Part shown: positions 8,377 through 17,209 of the stretch, in pieces
Numbering within the stretch: the stretch's first letter is position 1
Layout: each line of letters opens with the position of its first letter
From: an uncultured Bacteroides sp.
GTDB taxonomy: Bacteria > Bacteroidota > Bacteroidia > Bacteroidales > Bacteroidaceae
Length of the DNA stretch: 25,035 bases
NCBI GenBank assembly: GCA_959606905.1
Contig: CAUHML010000041.1
Location: forward strand, 1-25,035
Direction: 5' to 3'
Notes under the pieces: model-generated
The model's database searches: none
Seen by the model: the letters and a program-made list of their open reading frames with translations, nothing else
Told to the model about the DNA's origin: nothing
Translations under genes and position numbers: made by a program

Positions 8377-8402
8377 CCCATCGTTTAACCGGAGAAGACA
8401 AG

Positions 8403-9200
8403 ATGACCAAAATAACAGTATTGACTACAGACATCAATGTAGTGTCTATTAATAACGAAGATTATATCTGCATTACTGACATGCTAAAAGCCAAAGATGG
8501 CGATTTCTTCATATCAGACTGGCTGAGAAACAGGAATACACTGGAATACCTCGGTATATGGGAGCGGTTGTATAACCCAGGATTTAATTATGGCGAATTC
8601 GCCACAATTAGAAATCAGTCGGGGTTGAACAGTTTCAAAATCAGCGTGAAAGAATACGTGGAGAAGACCCATGCTATCGGTATTCAAGCGAAAGCCGGAA
8701 GATATGGAGGCACCTATGCACACAAGGACATCGCATTTGAATTTGGAATGTGGATTAGTGCTGAATTTAAAATCTATTTAGTCCGCGAGTTCCAGCGCCT
8801 TAAGGAGCAGGAACTCGCGCAACTGGGCTGGAGTGCCAAGCGAGAACTGTCGAAAATAAATTACCGCATCCACACCGATGCTATCAAACAAAACCTTATC
8901 CCGGCAGAAGTCACACCACAACAAGCTTCCCGCATCTACGCCAGCGAAGCCGATGTGCTGAACGTTGCCATGTTCGGCCTCACTGCCCTCGAATGGCGCG
9001 ATGCGCATCCCGACCTGAAAGGAAACGTCCGCGACTATGCCACGGTGAACGAATTGATTTGTCTCTCGAACATGGAGAATCTGAATGCCGTATTCATAGG
9101 AGAAGGACTTCCTCAGCACGAAAGGCTTGTCCGGCTGAACCGGATAGCTATCCAGCAGATGCAGATACTGGAAGATGTAAACAAGAAGTACCTCAAGTAG
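8403..9200 (+). CDS. KilA-N domain DNA-binding protein
   Basis: 265 residues. The N-terminal KilA-N domain (about 1-130) contains the signature GRYGGTYAHKDIAFEF (from Gly99) followed by GMWISAEFKIYLVREFQRLK. This domain is shared by phage and plasmid DNA-binding proteins such as P1 KilA and by Bacteroidetes chromosomal proteins. The C-terminal half (about 135-265) is mostly predicted helix and is not assigned. No signal peptide, so it is cytoplasmic. ATG 8403 follows a clear purine-rich ribosome site. From about 8780 on, codons become visibly richer in G and C than in the neighbouring glycan genes, which suggests a different origin. It has its own promoter-like box and terminators on both sides, so it is probably expressed alone and unrelated to glycan use. 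Its DNA target and role are unknown. Confidence 0.87.
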   Translation: MTKITVLTTDINVVSINNEDYICITDMLKAKDGDFFISDWLRNRNTLEYLGIWERLYNPGFNYGEFATIRNQSGLNSFKISVKEYVEKTHAIGIQAKAGRYGGTYAHKDIAFEFGMWISAEFKIYLVREFQRLKEQELAQLGWSAKRELSKINYRIHTDAIKQNLIPAEVTPQQASRIYASEADVLNVAMFGLTALEWRDAHPDLKGNVRDYATVNELICLSNMENLNAVFIGEGLPQHERLVRLNRIAIQQMQILEDVNKKYLK

Positions 9201-9255
9201 CTGCTTTTACCAGAATGAACCGATAGATTTTTAGCACGACAACTATAATAGTTTT

Positions 9256-9295
9256 CGTCCCGCTCCGCACACCGACTTGTGTGTGGAGTGGGACG
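9256..9295 (+). terminator. Terminator of KilA-N gene
   Basis: A 17-bp G+C-rich stem (9256-9272 with 9279-9295, including two G-U wobble pairs) closes a 6-nt loop and is followed by TTTTC. It begins 55 bp after the KilA-N stop codon. Confidence 0.75.
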
Positions 9296-9377
9296 TTTTC
9301 GTTTACGGCAAGCCATGTACCCCTACATGTACGGATTCGGCTTCCTATCAAATAATAATGCTTGATTTACAATGTGT

Positions 9378-9431
9378 TATCAATGAAAAAGGGGATGCAT
9401 CTATGAAGACGCATCCCCTTTTTCATTGATA
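9378..9431. terminator. Bidirectional terminator between convergent genes
   Basis: 9378-9398 and 9411-9431 are perfect 21-bp inverted repeats with a 12-nt loop. The G+C core GGGGATGC/GCATCCCC is flanked by A5 on one side and T5 on the other, giving a U-tract whichever strand is read. It sits between the plus-strand KilA-N gene and the minus-strand susC gene and should stop both transcripts. Confidence 0.8.
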
Positions 9432-9455
9432 CTACTATGAGTATTTATCAGTTTA

Positions 9456-12400
9456 TTAGAATGTAAGTTGTACTCCTAAGTTAAACACGCGCTGGTTCAT
9501 GTATGCATCACCGGCGGAGTTGGACTTGATTTCCGGGTCTTGTTGATACTTATCAAAACTTGTCCATGTAAACATGTTGTAAGCATTGAGATAGACACGG
9601 AGGTTTGTAAGCCATGAAGGCAACACTTTTGTGGGCACTTGATAGGAGACGTCGATGGTTTTCAAGCGGATGTACCAAGCATCAATTAACCAAAAGTCGG
9701 ACATATACGCTGCTGCGCTGTTTACAGTCGACGGATTGCTTGTTAAGCGCGGAAATTCGATGGCTTCACCGTTCAGGTAGCGTTCTAATGTCCAGCGTTT
9801 CTGGTGTAGAGGTTGGAATTGACTCTTGAAAGGTTCGATACCTGTGCCGTTTACCGAGAAACTGTAGTTGAACGAACCTTGGAAGAGTACGCTCACTGAC
9901 AATCCTTTCCACGAACCACCGATTGTCCATCCCAACGTGGTGTTGGGTAAGTTTGGCTTACCAATAGCTCCCTTGTCGAAGTCGTTGATAACACCGTCTC
10001 CGTTCAAATCTTTGTATTTCAAGTCGCCGGCTTGGATAGGCACGTCGGTATTGGGCACAGCCGGTGCATTTGCGGCTCCTGCATGAATCAAGTCCACTTC
10101 TTCAGGTGTATAATAACCTATCCAAGTGTAACCGAATGGTTGACCGATAGGACGACCTGTTGCCGACAACCAATCGTATCTTTGTTGTGCTTCGGCATTA
10201 AATTCTACCTTATTCTTAGCATACGAGAATACGAAGTTGGTATTGAAGTTGAACTCACCGAAACGGTCTTGATAACCAATCTGTCCGTCGAAACCCATAT
10301 TGCTGGTGCGTGCCACGTTGATAGGTGAAGTACCCACACCTAAGATCTGCGGTATGTCATTGCGTTTCACAAGCTGATTGTATCGTTTGTCATAGAACCA
10401 GTCGAAAGTAAATGAGAAGCGGTCGAATGCATTGAAGTCGAGACCTATATCAAACTTCTTAGCTTCTTCCCATGTCACATTGCTATTACCAAGGTCACCT
10501 TCCGTAATAGCAGTGGAAGTGACATCGCTTTGTCCGAAATTATAAGCATTATCAGTTGCTGTATATATCTGGTTGTAAAGGTAGCGGTTACCCATAGCTA
10601 CGTCCGAGCCTACAATACCATACGAAGCTCTGATTTTCAATAGTTGGATGAAAGAAATGTTATCCTTGAAGAACGATTCTTCGGAGATACGCCAACCCAC
10701 ACCAATAGCAGGGAATATTCCGTAGCGGTGTCCTTCGGCAAAACGGTCGGTACCGTTGTATGCAACATTGAAGTCGACCAGATATTTATCTTTATATTTG
10801 TAACCTACGGTAGCGGTAAGACCCTGAAAGTTTTCGGGAATCTTTTCTCCTGTATCGTCTGGATTTTTTTCTACGGTACGGCTTTGGCGGCTATACAGTA
10901 ACGTGGCACTAACGTCGTGTATTCCATTGAATATGCGTGCATAGTTGATGGAGGCCTGAACATCCAGATTTTTCACAGCCTGGTTGGTTCCGGCCGTCAG
11001 AGCATACTGTGAATAAGCATATTTACGGTTGGGGTTGATGTTATACTGATCCGTAGTAGGATCGTAGTGGTAGGTAGGGTACGCATCTTTTCCACGGTTT
11101 ACTTTGCGGAAGACTTCGTCAATGGTAGAGTAAGCAATACGAGCATTGGCTGACAATCCTTTGGTGAGCCAATCCATCTTCCAGTTCACACCGTAGAGAA
11201 TGTTGTTATCGTTACGGCGTGTACGCGTGTAACCTTCGTTAGCCAAACGTGCATTCAATGTAGGTCCGTAACCGTCCACATCTGAAAGATAAGCATACGA
11301 TCCGTCCGGATTGAGTACCGGTGCCGAATAGGGGTGCATGGCGGTGAAATTGTAAATCTCGCCTGTAGCATTCAGACTACTCGGTTCGTTGATGTTCATG
11401 AAGCGCGAACTGAAGTCCAGACGCATAGTCAGATTATCAGTAACAGTAAAGTCCAAGTTGGTACGGTAGTCAAAACGGCGGTAAAAATAGCCGGTATTCA
11501 CATCGTCATCCGCTTTAGCAAAGTTACGAACCAAACCACCTTGTGAGAAATACCCCCCGGATACGAAGTATTTCAAACGTTTGGTACCACCCGATACGTC
11601 GACATTGATGTTCGACTGCATAGCCGATTTTTTGAACACTTCGTCGTACCAGTTTACATTAGGATGTCCGTATGGGTCGGAACCGTCTTTAAACAGTTCC
11701 AAATCATGTTGTGTAAACATTTTAGTCAAACCATCGTTAGTACGTGCCTCGTTGACTAACAGGGCGGTGTTGTATGAGTCTAAGAAGTTGGGTTTACGTA
11801 CAGGTATCTGACCGCCGGCTTCTGCACGCACATGGATCACTGGTTTTCCTTCTTCACCGCGACGTGTCTTGACTACCAACACACCGTTAGCACCCTTGAT
11901 ACCATAAATAGCAGTAGTGGATGCATCTTTCAAAATAGATATGCTTTCAATCTCATTGACATTGATTTGTGATAGCTGTTCGTAACTGTATTCCACATCA
12001 TCAACCATAATAAGCGGCTTGTTGCCGTCCTCATTCAAGGAACTGACACCACGGATGAAGAAGTCGGAAGCATCTTTTCCCGGCTGACCGGAACGTTGCT
12101 GACTGAAGAAGCCGGGCAGTTTACCCGATAATGTATTCTGTAAGCTACTTGTAGGAACTCTACGCAATTCGTTGGCTTGAATACCGCTTACGGCACCGGT
12201 CAGGGTGATACGTTTCGCGCTACCGCGACCTGTGATAACTACTTCGTTCAGGTTGTTGGCTTCGGAAACCCTCAATGCGATATTCAGTGTGCGCTGATTC
12301 GTTATTGCGACTTCCTGATTTTGATAGCCCACAAACGAAAATACCAATGTTTCGCCGCGTTTCACTTCCAGCGAATATTTTCCATCTATATTGGTGATGG

Positions 12401-12551
12401 TACCCCTTCCGGCTCCCTTTACCAGAATACCCGCTCCGATAAGCGGTTCGTTGCTTTCCCCATCAATAATGGTACCGCTTATCGTAAACGATTGGGAGTA
12501 TGCCTGTACAATGCAGAGGAGGCACAAGAATGTTATAATTACTCTTTTCAT
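9456..12551 (-). CDS. SusC-C: SusC/RagA-type TonB-dependent outer-membrane transporter
   Basis: 1031 residues, usual SusC length. A signal peptide (cleavage near AYS|QS) is followed by the carboxypeptidase-regulatory-like domain (about 20-105, ISGTIIDGESNEPLIGA...), the segment NNLNEVVITGRG in the TonB-box region (about 97-108), the plug domain (about 110-235, ending with the SusC signature AIYGIKGANGVLVVKT) and a 22-strand-type barrel ending in aromatic VQLTF. A Ca-binding-like loop DLNGDGVINDFDK lies near residues 843-860, as in many SusC proteins. It should import oligosaccharide with a SusD-type lid. The start is 6 bp after the SusD-B stop, so the two are translationally coupled. Oddly it is the last gene of the operon and no susD follows it. 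Substrate cannot be read from the sequence. Confidence 0.95.
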   Translation of the reverse strand: MKRVIITFLCLLCIVQAYSQSFTISGTIIDGESNEPLIGAGILVKGAGRGTITNIDGKYSLEVKRGETLVFSFVGYQNQEVAITNQRTLNIALRVSEANNLNEVVITGRGSAKRITLTGAVSGIQANELRRVPTSSLQNTLSGKLPGFFSQQRSGQPGKDASDFFIRGVSSLNEDGNKPLIMVDDVEYSYEQLSQINVNEIESISILKDASTTAIYGIKGANGVLVVKTRRGEEGKPVIHVRAEAGGQIPVRKPNFLDSYNTALLVNEARTNDGLTKMFTQHDLELFKDGSDPYGHPNVNWYDEVFKKSAMQSNINVDVSGGTKRLKYFVSGGYFSQGGLVRNFAKADDDVNTGYFYRRFDYRTNLDFTVTDNLTMRLDFSSRFMNINEPSSLNATGEIYNFTAMHPYSAPVLNPDGSYAYLSDVDGYGPTLNARLANEGYTRTRRNDNNILYGVNWKMDWLTKGLSANARIAYSTIDEVFRKVNRGKDAYPTYHYDPTTDQYNINPNRKYAYSQYALTAGTNQAVKNLDVQASINYARIFNGIHDVSATLLYSRQSRTVEKNPDDTGEKIPENFQGLTATVGYKYKDKYLVDFNVAYNGTDRFAEGHRYGIFPAIGVGWRISEESFFKDNISFIQLLKIRASYGIVGSDVAMGNRYLYNQIYTATDNAYNFGQSDVTSTAITEGDLGNSNVTWEEAKKFDIGLDFNAFDRFSFTFDWFYDKRYNQLVKRNDIPQILGVGTSPINVARTSNMGFDGQIGYQDRFGEFNFNTNFVFSYAKNKVEFNAEAQQRYDWLSATGRPIGQPFGYTWIGYYTPEEVDLIHAGAANAPAVPNTDVPIQAGDLKYKDLNGDGVINDFDKGAIGKPNLPNTTLGWTIGGSWKGLSVSVLFQGSFNYSFSVNGTGIEPFKSQFQPLHQKRWTLERYLNGEAIEFPRLTSNPSTVNSAAAYMSDFWLIDAWYIRLKTIDVSYQVPTKVLPSWLTNLRVYLNAYNMFTWTSFDKYQQDPEIKSNSAGDAYMNQRVFNLGVQLTF

Positions 12552-12557
12552 AAGATA

Positions 12558-14339
12558 TTACCAATTAGGGTTTTGAACCATATTCTTATTTTTTATTACT
12601 TCCGAGTAAGGAATCGGATAGAAATAACGTTTATTGTCCCATTGTACATTGAGTACAGCTTGCGGAACATAGGTCGTGGAAGTCTGTGATTTAGTGATGT
12701 ACATTCCTTGAATAGGCTGTGCATAGACCTGTTCGGCAAGTCGCCAACGACGAATGTCCCAATAGCGATGTTCTTCAAAAGCCAATTCAATGCGGCGTTC
12801 ATTCTGAATCACTTTGCGCATTTCGGCTTGCGTCAAATTGTGTGTCAGCCCATCGGTTGTTAGTCCATATAAATTCTTTTCACCAGGTTCGATACCTGCA
12901 CGTCGACGCAGGGCGATAATAGCATCATATACAGCTTGCGAGGGAGTAGGCAAATATTCGTTTTCGGCTTCGGCAAAGTTCAGAAGTATTTCGGCGTAAC
13001 GGAACATCACCCAGTTGTGTTGTGTGTCTTGATATTCGTTGGCTGCTTCGAAATCACCCATAAACTTGCGCATGTAATAACTCGTGAGCGAGTACGACGA
13101 ACCAAGAGGATTATTGGCTCCACCTTGCCATGTTTCCATCGTAGAGTTCACCCATGACGAACCATTGTGTATAATGGTATATTCCAAACGTGGATCACGT
13201 TGTGCGTAAGGAAGCTGTTCATTGTATTCATATTTACCTTCCTTGATGAAGTGACCGTCTTTCATAAGGAATGCATCAACTAAATTCTGCGTGGGATTGG
13301 TGCGGCCGTTTCCTTGTTTGGCACCGCTAAGTCCCAATGGGCCGTTAGCTGTTTCCACTGTCTTATCCATCGCGTTTTCACGGAAGAAGATAACCTCTTT
13401 ATGTTCGTTTGAATACCAATTGGTAAATACATTCTTGAAATTATCGTCAAGTCCCATGATAGCTCCGTCACCTGTTCCGTACGTGTTAATAAAGTTGCGG
13501 GCGGCATCGGCTGCTATTTTCCAACGTTCGCGATCATAAGAGGCATATCCTATCAACTCATTACCAGATTCAATGGGCTTTTCGTTGAATAACGGACTTG
13601 CTGCATAGAGCAATACACGAATCTTCAGTGCCTGGGCAGCCTGTGTGTTTACTACGTGTGCGCTGGCGGCGGCGTCAGGTAGTGGCAGCGAACGAAGGTC
13701 ATCTTTGATATCGTCAAGCTCACTTACAATATACTTAATACATTGCTCGAACGTGCTACGTGGCAATTCGATGTTTTCGTTCAATTCGTACACTTTATCA
13801 CCGATAATGGGTACTCCACCGTAGCGCTTCACCAATTCAAAATAGAAGTAAGCACGCAGGAACCGGGCTTCGGCTTTCATAGACTCATTGAGCCTGCGTG
13901 TATTACCGAGTGCATCAGTGTAGGTAGTGTTGAAAGGTACTACGTCAATGCCACTCAACAGAATGTTCACGCGGCGAATCACCAAATAAGGGTCGCTCCA
14001 AATCATATCCGAGTTAATAAAATTGGAGGCACTGTAACGTCCGATGGCCAGTTTGTATACATCGGACTCGGACGAAATAACAGAGAGCGCATCGTCGGAA
14101 GCGGCATCCAGGTAGTCACCATTTACGCCGTTGTGTCCATTACGCATGTAATAGTAGATGCGGTTGAGGTATTTACGTACTACAGTTCCGTTGGAGTCAG
14201 TCCTCGAGAAGAGATAATCTTCTGTAAACATATCTACAGGCGTACTCTCATAACTGTCTGTACATGCGGCAGCACTCAATAACAGCATAAATGCTCCTAC
14301 TGCCCATGTGCCATATTTATTTTGTTTCATATCCATCAT
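12558..14339 (-). CDS. SusD-B: SusD/RagB-type glycan-binding lipoprotein
   Basis: 593 residues. The lipobox LLSAAAC puts the acylated Cys at residue 26, followed by acidic TDSYES, fitting surface export. The body has the all-helical TPR fold of SusD: the N-terminal SusD-like region contains EARFLRAYFYFELVKRYGGVPII, a family hallmark, and the C-terminal RagB/SusD domain contains RYAEILLNFAEAENE and ERRIELAFEEHRYWDIRRW. It would form the lid over its SusC barrel and help bind glycan outside the cell. The gene starts 5 bp after the SusC-B stop, the canonical SusC-SusD arrangement, and ends 6 bp before SusC-C. ATG 14339 is used; in-frame ATGs two and three codons later (MDMKQN, MKQN) are equally possible. 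Confidence 0.95.
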   Translation of the reverse strand: MMDMKQNKYGTWAVGAFMLLLSAAACTDSYESTPVDMFTEDYLFSRTDSNGTVVRKYLNRIYYYMRNGHNGVNGDYLDAASDDALSVISSESDVYKLAIGRYSASNFINSDMIWSDPYLVIRRVNILLSGIDVVPFNTTYTDALGNTRRLNESMKAEARFLRAYFYFELVKRYGGVPIIGDKVYELNENIELPRSTFEQCIKYIVSELDDIKDDLRSLPLPDAAASAHVVNTQAAQALKIRVLLYAASPLFNEKPIESGNELIGYASYDRERWKIAADAARNFINTYGTGDGAIMGLDDNFKNVFTNWYSNEHKEVIFFRENAMDKTVETANGPLGLSGAKQGNGRTNPTQNLVDAFLMKDGHFIKEGKYEYNEQLPYAQRDPRLEYTIIHNGSSWVNSTMETWQGGANNPLGSSYSLTSYYMRKFMGDFEAANEYQDTQHNWVMFRYAEILLNFAEAENEYLPTPSQAVYDAIIALRRRAGIEPGEKNLYGLTTDGLTHNLTQAEMRKVIQNERRIELAFEEHRYWDIRRWRLAEQVYAQPIQGMYITKSQTSTTYVPQAVLNVQWDNKRYFYPIPYSEVIKNKNMVQNPNW

Positions 14340-14344
14340 TTTTA

Positions 14345-17188
14345 TTAGAAGTTAAGATTGATTCCAGTCGTAATGGTGCGTTGTAACGGATAGCTGGTGA
14401 AGGTAACTTCAGGGTCTTGCAAGCGGGTACGTGACCATGTGAGTAAATTTTGTCCCTGTACAAATATCTTCACGCGCAGTCCGCCTAAGTAATTACGGCA
14501 GAAGTTTTCGGGTAGTTTGTACGATACGGTGGCGTTCTTGAGACGAATATAGTTTCCGTTCTGTACAAAGAGTGAAGAGTTCCAGTTGTTTCCGTAGTTG
14601 TACATATTGCCTCCGGCAGTCAGTCTCGGATACGTAGCTGTTTCAGCTGTTTCGGGTGTCCAACGATTCAGCAAATTGGTGTAAGCTTGTCCGTAGCTTT
14701 GTCCGATCACTTGGAATCCTTCGAGTAACGTGCGGTCGCTATTATATAAGTCGCGGTTGTAAGCGCCTTGGATAAGTGCTGTAACTTCCAACCCTTTCCA
14801 TTCAAAGCCTAAATCAATACCAAAATAGCAAGTCGGTTTGTCGCCACCAATCACAGTACGGTCGAATTCGTTGATTTCGCCGTCACCGTTCATGTCTTTG
14901 TATTTCACGTCACCGGCTTGAATATTGTTGAAGCCGTTCATTACGGGATAACCATCGGCTATATCTTTAGCTGTGAGGAATCCGGTCGCTACCAATCCGT
15001 AGATGGCACCGGTGGGTTGACCTGTCATTTTCAGATAGTCGTAAGGTACGTATTGCTCGTCCATGAACAACCGTTTGTTCTGTTCCATACTCCAGTTGGC
15101 TGATACATAATAGTTCACTTTACCAATGTGGTCTTGCCAGCTAAGTTGTGTTTCCAATCCGTAGTAACGTGTTTTTCCGATATTTTCTGCCGGATAAGCA
15201 ATACCTAATAATTGGATGCTTTTACCACGTGATTGCAAAATATCGTAGTAGTAGTCATTGTAATAGTCGGCCGAGAGAGTCAATCGGTTCTTTAATAAGG
15301 TTAAATCTAAACCTACATTGACTTTTCTTCCTTTTTCCCATGTCAGGAGGGTATTTGCCAATGGGGATATTTCCGATACCGAACCTCCGTTGCTCATGGA
15401 TGTCCCGTTGCTATACCAGAATCCGCCATCTTCATTGTATCTCTTTAAGTAGCTGAAGTATCCGGCATTGTCGATTCCGTTTCCTGTATGACCGTATGTG
15501 GCACGTAACTTGAGTTGGTCTATCTTTGATGCTTCCATAAACTTCTCTTTGCTGATATCCCAACCCAGACCTACTGCCCAGAATGTTCCCCAGCGACGTC
15601 CATTGTCATAGCGGTTGTAATAACTTTCCGTTACGGCTGCTTGTGCGAAGTATTTGTTATCGTAATTGTATTCAACTTTCTGTCCGATGTTCGACGGAAT
15701 CATAGGCAGGTCGTAGTTGTTAAGTATGGTACGTGTATCGCCCCAAAGTGAAGCTTTCACACCATGCATACCGAATTGGCGTTCCCAGTCTACATACATT
15801 TTGCCATACATATATTGGTACGTCGATACTGAACGGTAACTGTTGGTTTGTGAACTCACATCTCCATACTTGTCATAAGCCTCGTTGCCTTGTTGGGTTA
15901 TGCTGTATTGAAATACTTGTGCCTGTTTAGTACGAACGATAGCATTACGCACTTGCGATGAGATGTTTCCCGTTGCACCAACGGAAAGTCCTCTCACCAA
16001 TTTGTCGAAGTCATATTTCAAATTAATAGTTCCTACGACATCGCGGGTATTGCTTGAGATATATCCCGAACCAGTGGTCTGTGCATAGAGGTTTTGGGTA
16101 TACGAAGCGTTACCACCATACGTACCGTTGGGATTTAAGACGGGATAAGCATTGTTGGGAGTCTGCCATACGTTGCTCAAAAGGTCGCTGTATCCTGTCC
16201 CCGAAATACCACCAGGTTGGTTCCCTTCTTCTATACGTCCCATCAAGGACATACTTACCTTAAATTCATCTGTCACGTTGATGTTTACCTTCGATGTGAT
16301 GAGATACCGGTTGTACTTGAAATTGGTATTGTAGCTGTTAGCATCGCTCGTCTTGAACAATCCATTTTCGCTGTAATATCCCAAGCTGACAAAGTATTGG
16401 GCTACCCGTCCGCCGCCTGTTACATTCAGGTTATAGGCTTGCGACGTAGTAGAATTGTTCATAATAGCATCTTTCCAATTTACGTCGGGATGCAGATAAG
16501 GGGAAGTTCCATTGCGATAGGCTTCAAAATCATCATACGTATAGAGCGGTGACTTGCCATCATTAAGCAATGCTTCGTTGAGCAAATAAGCATATTGATA
16601 AGCCGAAAGTGGATTTGGACCGGATTTCAATGCACTGGATATACCAAACTTTCCGGTGAGTGAGAGATGGAAACCACCTTTTGCATCAGGATTTTTGGTA
16701 GTGATAATCAATGCACCACGTGAACTGCGCATTCCTAAAAACATATTGGAAAGAGCATCCTTTTGAATGGTAACCGATTCAATGGCTTCGGGATCTATGG
16801 AATACAGGTCACGTTCCACACCGTCGACAATGGCTATAGGTGACTGTCCGCGTGCTGAAATGAGAAATTCCGAATTATCTCCGTAGATACCTCCACCTAC
16901 ATTAGGAATAGCTCCTACTATATCGGATTTGGTATTGGCCTCAGTCCGTAACAGTTGCATGCCACGGAAAGGCGATACATTAAGACCTTTCAATCGTCCT
17001 TGCAATCCGGTAAGGATGGTAGCCGACTGATATTTTACCAAGTCGTTGGTATAAACCGTCGAAGATGCTCCTAGGGTATTACTTTTAGTGTGCGCCACAC
17101 TGTCTGCCGGTGCATCTTGTGCCTTTAGTGCGACGGCAGCTACACATAGTAGTCCCGTCGTTATTATTTTATACATATTCTGTTTCAT
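14345..17188 (-). CDS. SusC-B: short SusC-type TonB-dependent transporter lacking the N-terminal extension
   Basis: 947 residues. A signal peptide (cleavage near LKA|QD) leads within about 40 residues into the plug domain (about 45-165; TILTGLQGRLKGLNV, FLISARGQSPIAIVDGVERD, IESVTIQKDALSNMFLGMRS). The carboxypeptidase-regulatory-like N-domain seen in SusC-C is missing. The signature glycine region is altered: FLGMRSSRGALIITTK instead of IYGIKGANGVLVVKT. The barrel ends in TGINLNF, so the protein is complete, and a Ca-binding-like loop DMNGDGEINEFDR lies near residue 760. It pairs with SusD-B directly downstream. The start is 21 bp after the stop of the DUF4961-like gene. The ligand is unknown. 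Confidence 0.93.
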   Translation of the reverse strand: MKQNMYKIITTGLLCVAAVALKAQDAPADSVAHTKSNTLGASSTVYTNDLVKYQSATILTGLQGRLKGLNVSPFRGMQLLRTEANTKSDIVGAIPNVGGGIYGDNSEFLISARGQSPIAIVDGVERDLYSIDPEAIESVTIQKDALSNMFLGMRSSRGALIITTKNPDAKGGFHLSLTGKFGISSALKSGPNPLSAYQYAYLLNEALLNDGKSPLYTYDDFEAYRNGTSPYLHPDVNWKDAIMNNSTTSQAYNLNVTGGGRVAQYFVSLGYYSENGLFKTSDANSYNTNFKYNRYLITSKVNINVTDEFKVSMSLMGRIEEGNQPGGISGTGYSDLLSNVWQTPNNAYPVLNPNGTYGGNASYTQNLYAQTTGSGYISSNTRDVVGTINLKYDFDKLVRGLSVGATGNISSQVRNAIVRTKQAQVFQYSITQQGNEAYDKYGDVSSQTNSYRSVSTYQYMYGKMYVDWERQFGMHGVKASLWGDTRTILNNYDLPMIPSNIGQKVEYNYDNKYFAQAAVTESYYNRYDNGRRWGTFWAVGLGWDISKEKFMEASKIDQLKLRATYGHTGNGIDNAGYFSYLKRYNEDGGFWYSNGTSMSNGGSVSEISPLANTLLTWEKGRKVNVGLDLTLLKNRLTLSADYYNDYYYDILQSRGKSIQLLGIAYPAENIGKTRYYGLETQLSWQDHIGKVNYYVSANWSMEQNKRLFMDEQYVPYDYLKMTGQPTGAIYGLVATGFLTAKDIADGYPVMNGFNNIQAGDVKYKDMNGDGEINEFDRTVIGGDKPTCYFGIDLGFEWKGLEVTALIQGAYNRDLYNSDRTLLEGFQVIGQSYGQAYTNLLNRWTPETAETATYPRLTAGGNMYNYGNNWNSSLFVQNGNYIRLKNATVSYKLPENFCRNYLGGLRVKIFVQGQNLLTWSRTRLQDPEVTFTSYPLQRTITTGINLNF

Positions 17189-17209
17189 TATCAGTAGAAT
17201 ATAAGGTTA

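Larger units (their letters stand above)
8019..8402. other. Intergenic terminator array and KilA-N gene promoter
   Basis: This 384-bp gap between the GH31 and KilA-N genes holds three consecutive stem-loops (8123-8167, 8179-8209, 8232-8284), then a TAnnTTTG-type box (8369-8376) and a purine-rich ribosome site (GGAGAAGA, 8391-8398). The nonamer AGAGCCTCT occurs at 8210-8218 and again at 8232-8240. No coding sequence was seen. Confidence 0.75.
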
